Shown here: positions 44,160-52,591 of the stretch, one piece after another | Layout: every line of letters begins with the position of its first letter | Position numbering within the stretch: position 1 is the first letter of the stretch | Source of the DNA: Akkermansiaceae bacterium | Lineage (GTDB): Bacteria > Verrucomicrobiota > Verrucomicrobiia > Verrucomicrobiales > Akkermansiaceae | NCBI GenBank assembly: GCA_019634595.1 | Contig: JAHCBC010000001.1 | Coordinates: 62,001-126,000 of the forward strand | Length of the DNA stretch: 64,000 nt | Reading direction: 5' to 3' | The notes under the pieces: generated by a model | What the model was told of the DNA's origin: nothing | Database searches by the model: none | Seen by the model: only the letters and a program-made list of their open reading frames with translations | Position numbers and translations under genes: made by a program

Positions 44160-45473
44160 TCACTTCACCGCGTCACGGTCCTTTTCCGGCAGCGTGGCGA
44201 GCCAGGCGGCGGAGGCGCCCTTTGACACTTCATCCCAGTAACGCTTGATGATCCTCATCTGGCGGATGCGGGCGGCGTCGTCCTGGATGGCGGCGGCGAT
44301 CTTGGTCGCGCCGGAGAAGTCATCCAGCCGCGCGTAGTGGGTGACGGCCTCTTCCTCGAATGCTGATCTGGCGGGACCGTGGTCCAGGGACTGGATCATG
44401 TTCGCCGGGCCTTCCCGGTCCTTGAAATACCATTCCTTCATCGCTGCCACCAGTCCGGGACGGGCGGTGGGTTCCTTGAGCGCAGCCCACCAGCGGAAGG
44501 CATCTCCGGGGTTTTTCTGCGCCCATGAGCCGATCAGGCGGTCCATCATCCGGTCCTTCGCATCCTCGGAGAGGGTGGAATTTTCGAGGAAGTTGCCCGC
44601 CTCTTCCGGCGACTTCTCGGCCATGGAGGAGACGACATCGCCGTAGCATTGTTCGCGCAGTTTCTCGTCGCCACGGGCGTCGATCATGGCGAGCAGCTTG
44701 GCGCGGCCTTCCGGGTCGTTGGCCAGGCTTTTGCTCCAGGAGCGGAACATAAAGGCGTGATCCTTGTCCGGCACCTTGCCGAGCATGGCGGCGGCGGCCA
44801 CTGGGTCCTCCTGCGCCCGCTCGCGCATGAATCTCCGCAGGAGCGGCTGCCGCAACGGATCGCTGCCCGGATCCCCCTCCATGAGCCATTTCTCCGCGGC
44901 GGCGGGATCGCGCGTCAGCCAGTCCGCGAAGACATAGGCGTAGCGCATGTTTTTCGTGCGACTCTCCGCGATGGTGGCGGCGGCGGGGTCCTTCATCCCC
45001 CACTGGCGGAGGATCTCCCGCGCCAGGGCGGACTGCCAATCGAAGAAGGAACCACCCCTGGCGTCGTCGGTGGCATTCACTTCGCCATGGAATGCGGCGA
45101 GTTCCTCCGCGCTCATGGTGGCGAGCAGGGCGGCGGTCCGGGTGCGGAGGATGGAGTCCATCCACGGGTTGTGATGGTCGGAAAATTCGCGCCGCAGTTC
45201 CTCCTTCAGAGCCGCCAGTTGTTCCGGCGTGCGGGACTGCGGGGTGATGGATGCGGCGGATGGTCGTGGCGGCATCGACGGGTCCGTGGCGCCGTCCGCT
45301 CCGTTGGTGCGGGCCGCAGCGTCGCGCGGCGGAACGGAGGAATCCCCACGGGAGGCGGCGGCGTGCGATGGGCCTGCGTGAGGCGCTTTCAAAGCGAGGC
45401 CGTAGCCGACCAGCGCGGCGATCCCACAGATGGCGCCCAGCGTGATGCCGGATCTGACGGCGCGCGCGTTCAA
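44160..45473 (-). CDS. Membrane-anchored helical-repeat protein, TTG start
   Basis: 437 residues when started at TTG 45473 (read as MNARAVRSG). That codon is preceded by AAGGAGG at a six-base spacing, the best ribosome-binding site in the area, and overlaps the previous gene's stop by four bases (TTGA). No ATG fits: the frame open upstream to 45875 is a shadow of the neighbouring gene. A single anchor helix (ITLGAICGIAALVGYGLAL) is followed by a Ser/Pro/Ala-rich linker and about 330 residues of alpha-helix with recurring Trp-Ala/Leu..Asp-Pro-Ala-Ala..Trp motifs (FADWLTRDPAAAEKWLMEGD, SWAQKNPGDAFRWWAAL). The repeats look TPR/Sel1-like. Function unknown; paired with the gene at 45470. Confidence 0.78.
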   Translation of the reverse strand: MNARAVRSGITLGAICGIAALVGYGLALKAPHAGPSHAAASRGDSSVPPRDAAARTNGADGATDPSMPPRPSAASITPQSRTPEQLAALKEELRREFSDHHNPWMDSILRTRTAALLATMSAEELAAFHGEVNATDDARGGSFFDWQSALAREILRQWGMKDPAAATIAESRTKNMRYAYVFADWLTRDPAAAEKWLMEGDPGSDPLRQPLLRRFMRERAQEDPVAAAAMLGKVPDKDHAFMFRSWSKSLANDPEGRAKLLAMIDARGDEKLREQCYGDVVSSMAEKSPEEAGNFLENSTLSEDAKDRMMDRLIGSWAQKNPGDAFRWWAALKEPTARPGLVAAMKEWYFKDREGPANMIQSLDHGPARSAFEEEAVTHYARLDDFSGATKIAAAIQDDAARIRQMRIIKRYWDEVSKGASAAWLATLPEKDRDAVK

Positions 45474-46672
45474 GGCGTGCCTCCTTTCCGCAGCATGGCG
45501 CTGATATCGGCGGGGGCGGTGTCCAACCAGCGGGCCGCGGCCTGCGGATCGGCGGCTTGCCAGGTCTGCCAGTGGCGGGTAAGTGCGTCCCTGGCGGCAT
45601 ACACCTCCGGTGGGGTCTCCGGTGTGCTCCCGGGACTGTTGACCTCCGCGGCGAGGAATCCGGCGACGAGGTCGTTGCGGCCCGCCTCGATCCATTTCGG
45701 GGACTCGGTGGCGAACCACCCGCGCGCCTCCACCGGTTCGTTCATCAGCCAGAAGCCGTAACCTTTTTCCCACTGCGGGCCGTTGGGCAGGTGTCCGTTG
45801 GCAGTGGCCCAGCGGAAGACTTTGGCCGTGTCCTTTCCTTCCAGGTTGTCGTCCAGCAACTGCTTTTCCAGCCATGGGATCTTCTCCTTGCTGGCGGCGG
45901 TGATGGCTGCCTCGAAGTCGTTGTAGCCCCAGGAACGGAAGAGAAGGGCATAGACCCAGGAGCGTTCCTTCAGGTCGGTGCGCTTGCGCAGTTCCTCCAG
46001 CATGGTGTCGCGCCGTACCACATCTTCGATATGGCCGATGGCATACCAGCCGAGGAGGTCGCCGCGCTTGTCCGGATAGCGCTCGGCATTCTCAAAGACA
46101 TTCTCCGGCGTCCACTGTTTGACGATCATGTTGCGGGCGAGGTGGCCGCATTCCTTGTCATCCTTCACGGCGCGGTAGGCCGCGTCCGGGTCCGTCCGCA
46201 TCCAGGCGGTGAGCACGCCACTGACAGCGGTGTTCTTCTGCTGCCGCTGGGTGTAGGTCATGGCGTCGGCCAGCGCTGCGTGCGGGTCCATCTCCGCCCA
46301 GTGGAAGTAGAGTGCGGCGGTGAACTCGTTCCACTCCTGCATGGCTGGCCATTTCCTTTCGTCCAGTTGCTCGGCTTCGGCATGGTCGCGCAGCAGGCGG
46401 GCGGCCTCCGGCATGCGGTCGGCGGGGATGCGGGAGATGATGGAAAGCAGGTCCGTCTTGGCCCCCTTGCCACGGAGCAGGTCGGTGAGTTCCCGCACCG
46501 GGTCCCCGATCCTCCGCGGCCGGGGATCGTCCGTTCCGCGCTGCGCGGCTTTCCATTTCAGCAGGCGCTGCGCGGAGGTGGCGGAGTCCGCGGGTGAGCC
46601 GGCGATGTAGCCCGCCGCCCCGCAGCCGAGGACGAGCAACGCGTGGAGGGTGAAACGTGAGGTGCGGGACAT
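45470..46672 (-). CDS. Membrane-anchored helical-repeat protein
   Basis: 400 residues from ATG 46672 (MSRTSRFTLHALLVLGCGAAGYIAG, anchor or signal); a GTG at 46708 would add 12 residues. The rest is alpha-helical with the same Trp/Asp-Pro repeats as its downstream partner (YFHWAEMDPHAALADAM, LTAWMRTDPDAAYRAV, HWQTWQAADPQAAARWLDTA). The repeat unit is about 35-40 residues. Its stop overlaps the TTG start of 44160-45473. These proteins come in coupled pairs here and at 52592-55521, which points to complexes of two or more members at the membrane. No catalytic motif visible. Confidence 0.8.
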   Translation of the reverse strand: MSRTSRFTLHALLVLGCGAAGYIAGSPADSATSAQRLLKWKAAQRGTDDPRPRRIGDPVRELTDLLRGKGAKTDLLSIISRIPADRMPEAARLLRDHAEAEQLDERKWPAMQEWNEFTAALYFHWAEMDPHAALADAMTYTQRQQKNTAVSGVLTAWMRTDPDAAYRAVKDDKECGHLARNMIVKQWTPENVFENAERYPDKRGDLLGWYAIGHIEDVVRRDTMLEELRKRTDLKERSWVYALLFRSWGYNDFEAAITAASKEKIPWLEKQLLDDNLEGKDTAKVFRWATANGHLPNGPQWEKGYGFWLMNEPVEARGWFATESPKWIEAGRNDLVAGFLAAEVNSPGSTPETPPEVYAARDALTRHWQTWQAADPQAAARWLDTAPADISAMLRKGGTP

Positions 46673-46735
46673 GGGGAGATACGGCAAGGGGGAAGTCAGG
46701 GTGGACACTCTCGTCCCCTGGTGGGGAACAGCAGA

Positions 46736-46999
46736 TCAGTCGATGGGGTAGGTCTCAGTGACATATCCCTCCGTCCAGTGATCTTCGTCCAGTGCATATT
46801 CTTCAACATGGAAACCCCGGCGATCTTCATCTTCCAAGGCATTCACAATTTTGGAATGTTCGCAAAACCCCGGCTGGATTTTGAGGCGTTCGACGGCTGC
46901 TACCGCTGCCTCACGACTCCGGTAGACCCCGATCATCTTCACCTCATCCTCATCCCCATTGAGAATGTTCAGATGCTGTACTACGAATACGGATTCCAT
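46736..46999 (-). CDS. DUF7336-like small protein
   Basis: 87 residues. MESVFVVQHLN, DEDEVKMIGVYRSREAAVAAV, RLKIQPGFCEH and a closing EYALDEDHWTEGYVTE match my memory of the DUF7336 pattern (an EVK.IGVY.S...A...L...PGF block and DHW.EG.V end). Small alpha/beta protein of unknown role found in many bacteria, often near toxin- or immunity-like genes. It starts 24 bases after the bioD stop and may be cotranscribed with it. Confidence 0.75.
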   Translation of the reverse strand: MESVFVVQHLNILNGDEDEVKMIGVYRSREAAVAAVERLKIQPGFCEHSKIVNALEDEDRRGFHVEEYALDEDHWTEGYVTETYPID

Positions 47000-47023
47000 G
47001 ATGGATACCGTGTTCCCTGCGGA

Positions 47024-47653
47024 TCAAAGATGCAAGAATCCCTCCGCATCCAGGAAGTTCTGGTTGAAGATCAGGTGTTCCAGCAGCGGCACGCCGGTCA
47101 ATTCCTCGACCATGCCTTTGTTGGTGATCATCGCGGTGTCCATCTCGTCCTCCAGTTGGTTGAGCACGATGCCGGCACAGGTCAGGCCCTTCGCCTTGAT
47201 GGCCTCCACCGTCAGGATGATGTGGTTCAGTGCGCCCAGCTTGTTTGCCGCGACCACCACCACCGGCAGGCCGAGTTCCAACGCCAGATCCGAAACACGG
47301 TATCCGGGGGCGATGGGAACCTCCCAGCCGCCCGCGCCTTCAACAACCACCTTCGCATGGCGGTTGGCGAGCTGGTGGTAGCCTGCGGTGAGTTCGGCGG
47401 GATTCACAGGATGGTTCTCCAGCATCCCGGCCACCAGCGGGGACAGCGCGGAGGCGAGATGGACCGGGTTCACTTCATCGACTTCCAGTCCGCCGGATGC
47501 CTCCGCCAACTGCATCGCGTCATCACGGTCGCCGCAGGAGACGGGCTTGTAGCCCACCGCGTCGATGCCTTCTTCGCGCAGGGACTGGAGGATGAGGCGG
47601 GTGGCGTAGGTCTTGCCCACGCCGGTATCGGTGCCGGTGATGAAGAAACTCAC
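47024..47653 (-). CDS. bioD: ATP-dependent dethiobiotin synthetase
   Basis: 209 residues from GTG 47653 (VSFFITGTDTGVGKTYATRL), the usual BioD start; the longer frame to 47755 would overlap the divergent nadB start and begins with unconserved sequence. P-loop GTDTGVGKT, biotin-precursor binding KPVSCGDRDD, and VVEGAGGWEVPI match the family. It makes dethiobiotin from DAPA, CO2 and ATP in biotin synthesis. No other bio gene is nearby; the divergent nadB belongs to NAD synthesis. Confidence 0.92.
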   Translation of the reverse strand: MSFFITGTDTGVGKTYATRLILQSLREEGIDAVGYKPVSCGDRDDAMQLAEASGGLEVDEVNPVHLASALSPLVAGMLENHPVNPAELTAGYHQLANRHAKVVVEGAGGWEVPIAPGYRVSDLALELGLPVVVVAANKLGALNHIILTVEAIKAKGLTCAGIVLNQLEDEMDTAMITNKGMVEELTGVPLLEHLIFNQNFLDAEGFLHL

Positions 47654-47748
47654 GGGGGAGGGGTGCCGTGGGGGAGCGTTCCGGTCAAGGCTGGTGCTGC
47701 GCGAAATTTCGCTTTGCGGGGGCGGCGGGATGTCGATGCTGGGCGCGG

Positions 47749-49362
47749 ATGACAACGGATTTCCTGGTGATCGGGGCGGGCATTGCGGGATTATCGTTCG
47801 CTCTGAGGGCGGCGAAGCACGGCTCGGTCACGGTCCTGGCGAAGGGAAAGCTGATGGAGTCCAACACCGCCTGGGCGCAGGGGGGCATCGCCGCCGTGCT
47901 GGCGGAGGAGGACCGCGAGGCGGGCGACACCATCGAGGACCACGTGCGGGACACCCTGGATGCCGGTGCCGGGCTTTGCAATGAAGCCGCCGTCCGACTG
48001 ATCGTCGAGGGCGCGGACGAAACCATCGACGACCTCGTTTCCCACGGAGTCCATTTCGACCGCAGTGGTGACCATTTCCAGCTCGGGAAAGAAGGCGGGC
48101 ACTCCCACCGCCGCATCCTCCACTCCCGGGACACCACCGGCAGGGAGATCGCGCGTGCGCTCATCGCCGCCGCGCGCAATACGCCAAATCTCACCCTGCT
48201 GGAGGACCGCGTCGCCATCGAACTCATCACCAGCTCGAAGCTCGGTTCGCTGACGGATGACCGCGTGCTCGGGGCGTACGTGCTGGACGCGGCCACCGGA
48301 GAGGTGGAGGTGTTCCGCTCCGACCGCGTGATCCTGGCGACGGGCGGTTGCGGAAAAGTCTATCTCTACACCACCAACCCGGACTCCGCGACGGGGGACG
48401 GCGTGGCGCTCGCCTGGCGGGCGGGCGCATCCATCGCGAACATGGAGTTCATCCAGTTCCACCCCACCTGTTTCTACAATCCCGGGGCCACCGGCCCGGA
48501 GGCACGTTCCTTCCTCGTCAGTGAGGCGGTGCGCGGCGAAGGCGGCATCCTGGTGAACGCGAAAGGGGAGGAGTTCACAAAAAAAATCGACCCCCGCGGC
48601 TCCCTCGCACCCCGGGACATCGTTGCCCGTGCCATCGACCGTGAGATCAAGCGCACCGGCGCGCCCTGCGTCTATCTGGACGTGACGCACAAGCCCGCAG
48701 GCTTCATGCGGGAGCGCTTTCCGTTCATCTACGAGACGTTGCTGAAATTCGGCCTCGACTGTGAGAAGCAGCGCATCCCCGTGGTGCCCGCCGCCCACTA
48801 CCAGTGCGGCGGAGTTTCCACGGATGTGGATGGCAAAACCACGCTGAAGGGACTTTTTGCCATCGGCGAAGTCGCTTGCACCGGCCTCCACGGAGCGAAC
48901 CGCCTCGCCTCGAACTCATTGCTGGAGGGCAATGTGATGGCCCGCCGTGCGCTGGACGAAATGCTGCGCTCCTATGGTCCGGGCAAAGCCGAGTCCACCC
49001 CGCCGCCCATCCCGGAGTGGGAGCACGGCGACGTCGCGGAGCCGGACGAGTTGGTTGTCATCTACCACAACTGGGATGAGATCCGCCGCCTGATGTGGGA
49101 CTACGTGTCCATCGTCCGCACGGACAACCGCCTGCGCCGCGCCGCCGCCCGCCTGAGGAACCTCAAGAAGGAAGTCCGCGAGTTCTACTGGGGTCACCGG
49201 GTGAATGTGGACATCCTGGAACTGCGGAACCTCGTTGCCGTCGCCAGCCTGGTCGTGGAGTGCGCCATCCGCCGCAAGGAATCCCGCGGCCTCCACTTCA
49301 CGCTGGATCATCCCATGGCCGATCAAACGGCTTGCCGGGATACGGTGATCCGGAAGTTCTGA
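47749..49362 (+). CDS. nadB: L-aspartate oxidase
   Basis: 537 residues from ATG 47749. FAD-binding TTDFLVIGAGIAGLSFALRA, then SNTAWAQGGIAAV (flavin/succinate loop), GGEGILVNAKGEEF-like EGGILVNAKGEEF, the catalytic region around RGSLAPRDIVARAID and HYQCGGVSTD, and GLHGANRLASNSLLEG. C-terminal helical domain with RLRRAAARLRNLKKEV. It oxidises aspartate to iminoaspartate, the first step of de novo NAD synthesis, with NadA taking the product. The nadA and nadC genes are not in the window. It is divergent from bioD. Confidence 0.95.
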   Translation: MTTDFLVIGAGIAGLSFALRAAKHGSVTVLAKGKLMESNTAWAQGGIAAVLAEEDREAGDTIEDHVRDTLDAGAGLCNEAAVRLIVEGADETIDDLVSHGVHFDRSGDHFQLGKEGGHSHRRILHSRDTTGREIARALIAAARNTPNLTLLEDRVAIELITSSKLGSLTDDRVLGAYVLDAATGEVEVFRSDRVILATGGCGKVYLYTTNPDSATGDGVALAWRAGASIANMEFIQFHPTCFYNPGATGPEARSFLVSEAVRGEGGILVNAKGEEFTKKIDPRGSLAPRDIVARAIDREIKRTGAPCVYLDVTHKPAGFMRERFPFIYETLLKFGLDCEKQRIPVVPAAHYQCGGVSTDVDGKTTLKGLFAIGEVACTGLHGANRLASNSLLEGNVMARRALDEMLRSYGPGKAESTPPPIPEWEHGDVAEPDELVVIYHNWDEIRRLMWDYVSIVRTDNRLRRAAARLRNLKKEVREFYWGHRVNVDILELRNLVAVASLVVECAIRRKESRGLHFTLDHPMADQTACRDTVIRKF

Positions 49363-49371
49363 CCCCCGGAT

Positions 49372-49390
49372 TACCCCGGAACCCGGGGTA
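49372..49390 (+). terminator. Short hairpin after nadB
   Basis: Perfect 8-bp stem TACCCCGG/CCGGGGTA with a three-base loop, 10 bases after the stop. The T run is weak (ATTTC), so termination is likely but not certain. Bases 49391-49619 beyond are AT-rich and show only a direct repeat TTGTTTGAGGGT near 49497 and 49511. Confidence 0.5.
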
Positions 49391-49619
49391 TTTCAAACGG
49401 CTTCTGTAGAATCATTAAGCTCATCATATGATTAAGATAGGTTTAGCTTTGATTCGTGAAAAATGGACGATTGTTATGTATGTATCTTATTTTTAGTTGT
49501 TTGAGGGTTGTTGTTTGAGGGTGTTGGAGAGGTGGCGCGGCGGAGATCTAACACTTTGGTTGACCATCTGGTCCCACTCTGGCCAATTAGTGCCGCTTTC
49601 ACCCCCAAAGCTCCCCCCC

Positions 49620-50246
49620 ATGAAAACAACTCTGCTGCTTTGTGCAGTGGGATTTGCCTCGTTCGCGTTCAGCGGAAAGGCCGTGTCCCAAACCATCACC
49701 ACCACCCTTGTGGAAATCAGCCCCAACGTGCCGGTGAACGGCTCTTTGGATGGCAGTTACTTCCAGAACTACCCATCGGGCACTCTGGTGTTCACCGACT
49801 TCCAGGCGTTTTGCGTGGAACCGGCCCAAGGACTCAGCTACGGCCAGACCCTTACTTTCGACCTTCAGGATCCACAGGATCTGGTGAACTCCGTCGCCAT
49901 CTCAAAGCTCGTCGGTGGTTTCCTCGCTTCCGGCGGAACCGCTCTGGACGCAGCCGCGGTCCAGTGGGCCATTTGGGAAGTCGTCGCCGAGCTTTCCCCC
50001 ACGCGTTCCCTCACCGAAGGAAATGTGATCCTTTCCCCCGGCAGCCCTTCCAATCCGGATGGCGACGCCGTGGCCACCTTGGCAAACCAATACCTCGCGA
50101 ACATCGATACCTTCGCTCCTGCCAGCATCTACTATCTGACGCATCCGGACTACCAGAACGTCGTCACCTGGACGGCGATTCCGGAGCCTGGCAGCGCCGC
50201 TCTGGCCGCGCTCTCCGCGCTGGTGCTCTTCCGCCGCAGGCGCTGA
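49620..50246 (+). CDS. PEP-CTERM sorting domain protein
   Basis: 208 residues from ATG 49620. Signal peptide MKTTLLLCAVGFASFAFSG, cleavage near AVSQT. The C-terminal tail is a PEP-CTERM signal: AIPEPGSAALAALSALVLFRRRR. The middle contains FQAFCVEPAQGLSYGQTLTF and AAAVQWAIWEVVAE, a pattern I associate with exported proteins carrying a conserved FCVE...QWAIWEV core of unknown function. It is followed by a terminator and then by another PEP-CTERM gene. Confidence 0.88.
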   Translation: MKTTLLLCAVGFASFAFSGKAVSQTITTTLVEISPNVPVNGSLDGSYFQNYPSGTLVFTDFQAFCVEPAQGLSYGQTLTFDLQDPQDLVNSVAISKLVGGFLASGGTALDAAAVQWAIWEVVAELSPTRSLTEGNVILSPGSPSNPDGDAVATLANQYLANIDTFAPASIYYLTHPDYQNVVTWTAIPEPGSAALAALSALVLFRRRR

Positions 50247-50368
50247 GCAGCGGGCACGGGTTTTCCGGATATTCGCCGAAGTCCGCGCTGGTTCGTCCAG
50301 TGTGACCGGAGAATTTGACGGAAATCTCCATCCGGGAGCTGGCAGGGAAAAATTGAAAATCCACTGAC

Positions 50369-50407
50369 ACCCGCCGATGCTTGATGAAGCGTCGGCGGGT
50401 TTCCTGT
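50369..50407 (+). terminator. Hairpin terminator between two PEP-CTERM genes
   Basis: Stem ACCCGCCGATGC (50369-50380) with GCGTCGGCGGGT (50389-50400), one mismatch, then TTCCTGTTT. The rest of 50247-50560 shows no gene. Confidence 0.65.
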
Positions 50408-50560
50408 TTCGTGCATCCGCATCAAGTGGTTCGAACTGTTCAGGGGGGAAGGCGCTCGGAGGGCTGGCTCAGCGTCTATCTTGACAAACGGGGTGTCCTG
50501 GAGTGGACTGTGGCGGATTTGTTTCCGTTTTTGACGGAAAAATCAAAAAAACCCCCGATC

Positions 50561-52363
50561 ATGAAACCCCGTCTCTTCCCGGTCTTCGCCGTTGCGTTCA
50601 TTTCATTGCCCGGTCCCCTGCTTGCGGTACCTCTTTACTGGGACGGAAGCGCGAACTCCGCGTTCAGCAACGCGGAGAACTGGTCCACGAATGCCGGAGG
50701 AGGGGTGAATCCCGACTCATTGGTTCCCGGTTCGGGAGATGTGGCGACGTTCAACGCGACGTCCCTGTTGACGGACAACACCGCTCCTCAGATCGTGGAT
50801 CTGGGAGGGAATATTTCGGTTTCCGGCCTCAACTACACGGGGGAATCCAACCGAATGACCCTCCGGGGCGGTGGATCAAACGTCGTGCTTTCCATCGGTG
50901 TTGAGGGTATCGTCGCTTCCGGGGCGGCCAACAGCAGCAGCACCACCAGCCCGGTGGTTCATACGCCGACGAAGGTGTTCACCATCGGCGATACCACCGC
51001 CAACCAGAACGTGGCGATCTCCCTCACCGCGGGCCAGAGCTGGCTTTCCAATATTTCCGGCACCGTGGTGCCGACGGACGGGATCTATGTCCGGAACGGC
51101 GTGAGCCTGGGAATCACCGGCAGCCATACGCTGACCTTGGGAGGGACATCCAGCAGCACCCCTCTGAACACCATCTCCGGCGTGATCAGTGACGGAGGTT
51201 CCGACCGTTCCCTCTCCATCTCCATGAATCCCGGGTCCGGCAACACCGGCAACCGTTGGACGCTCTCCGGCAACAACACCTACACGGGCGCGACGACCGT
51301 CGCTTTCGGTGCGCTGACCATCGGCCATGCCAACGCCCTCGGTTCCACTTCCTCAGGGACGGTGGTGCAGTCGGGTGCCGGTCTGTTTTTCCGGGATACG
51401 GTATCAGGGACCATGGCGGCGGAAGCCCTCACCCTGAGCGGAAACGGCCCGGACTCTAAAGGGGCACTGCGCAACGTCAACGGCACCAACACCTGGAACG
51501 GTGCGATCACCCTTGCGTCCTCCACCGTTTCCATCGGCTCGGATGGTGGCACCTTCACGCTTTCCCCGACGGCGAACATCACGACCAGCGCCGGTCCGAC
51601 CACCCTCCAGTTTGTGACCACCAACGCGACCGCCACCTCCGCTCTGGTGGTCAACGGGAACATCTCCGGCACGATTTCCATCAACAAGGGTGTCAACACC
51701 AACAGCAACAACTCCCCGAATGCCACGGTGACATTCGGCAACACCGAGAAGACCTACAGCGGCAGCACCGCCGTCACCAGTGGCATCCTGGCCCTCAACA
51801 CCGGCCTGACGAACACCTCCGGAGTGACGGTGGCGGCTGGTGCCACGCTCCGCGGGAACAACGGTTCCATCAACAACCTGGCGACCACCACCATCAACGG
51901 CAGGCTGGCCCCTGGTGCCTCATTGGCGCCCGCCATCGGGATTCTGACCATGGGCAGGCTGGACCTGGCTGCGACGTCCACCCTGGCCATCGACATCGAC
52001 TCGGCCAACGGCACCGTGGATCTCATCACGCTCGGCGGACTCACTGGAAATCTCAACATCACGGAAGGGGCGGTCCTGGCGCTCAATGACATCTCAAGTG
52101 CCGCGCTCTTGAACGGCGCGCTGATGTTCATCAAATACAGTGGTGTCTGGAATGGCCAGCGGTTCACCGTTGACGGCAACCTGATCAATGACAACGGCCA
52201 GTTCGTGACCATCAAGGGCAACCAGTTCCAGATTGACTATGACTTTGTGAGCGGGGCGGACAAGGGCGTGGCGCTGATCGTCGTGCCGGAACCCGCGGCG
52301 GCCGGACTGGCTGCCTTTGGCGCACTGGCGCTGATCCTCCGCAGGCGCAGGGCTTCCTTGTGA
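50561..52363 (+). CDS. Autotransporter-type beta-strand repeat protein with PEP-CTERM tail
   Basis: 600 residues from ATG 50561. Signal peptide MKPRLFPVFAVAFISLPGPLLA, then an opening LYWDGSANSAFSNAENWST typical of autotransporter-associated beta-helix proteins. The body is Thr/Ser/Asn/Gly-rich with many short strands (NNTYTGATTVAFGALTIGHA, GSTAVTSGILALNTGLTNTSG), the passenger-associated repeat. The C-terminal domain (RLAPGASLAPAIGILTMGRL onwards) is the usual end cap. The tail VPEPAAAGLAAFGALALILRRRR is a PEP-CTERM signal instead of a beta-barrel. A surface or matrix protein; no enzymatic site. Confidence 0.9.
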   Translation: MKPRLFPVFAVAFISLPGPLLAVPLYWDGSANSAFSNAENWSTNAGGGVNPDSLVPGSGDVATFNATSLLTDNTAPQIVDLGGNISVSGLNYTGESNRMTLRGGGSNVVLSIGVEGIVASGAANSSSTTSPVVHTPTKVFTIGDTTANQNVAISLTAGQSWLSNISGTVVPTDGIYVRNGVSLGITGSHTLTLGGTSSSTPLNTISGVISDGGSDRSLSISMNPGSGNTGNRWTLSGNNTYTGATTVAFGALTIGHANALGSTSSGTVVQSGAGLFFRDTVSGTMAAEALTLSGNGPDSKGALRNVNGTNTWNGAITLASSTVSIGSDGGTFTLSPTANITTSAGPTTLQFVTTNATATSALVVNGNISGTISINKGVNTNSNNSPNATVTFGNTEKTYSGSTAVTSGILALNTGLTNTSGVTVAAGATLRGNNGSINNLATTTINGRLAPGASLAPAIGILTMGRLDLAATSTLAIDIDSANGTVDLITLGGLTGNLNITEGAVLALNDISSAALLNGALMFIKYSGVWNGQRFTVDGNLINDNGQFVTIKGNQFQIDYDFVSGADKGVALIVVPEPAAAGLAAFGALALILRRRRASL

Positions 52364-52423
52364 ACGGGCGGAGAAAGGTCATTCCTTTCCGCTCGATGCG
52401 CGGTGCCTCCGTAGTGCCATGCC

Positions 52424-52444
52424 CCCGTCGGCTCCGCCGACGGG
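52424..52444. other. Perfect 9-bp hairpin in the gap 52364-52591
   Basis: CCCGTCGGC (52424-52432) and GCCGACGGG (52436-52444) with a TCC loop between two convergent genes. It could end either transcript, but no T run follows. A weaker inverted pair CCCGTTTCCCTTCGGG lies near 52511. Confidence 0.4.
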
Positions 52445-52591
52445 AAAGGAGGCGCTTTCTCCGAAAGGGCCGGGGTGGATCGCCCCCCGCCCCTGATGCC
52501 TCAAATCACTCCCGTTTCCCTTCGGGCCTGTCAGATGGAGCCACGTCTCACGGGACTTTCCGCGCAAGCGCGGTAGCGGCATGGAGTCAGC

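Noticed and set aside
45474..45875. N-terminal extension of the helical protein at 44160
   Set aside because: It lies within the neighbouring gene in another frame; the TTG at 45473 has a strong ribosome-binding site and starts the anchor helix.
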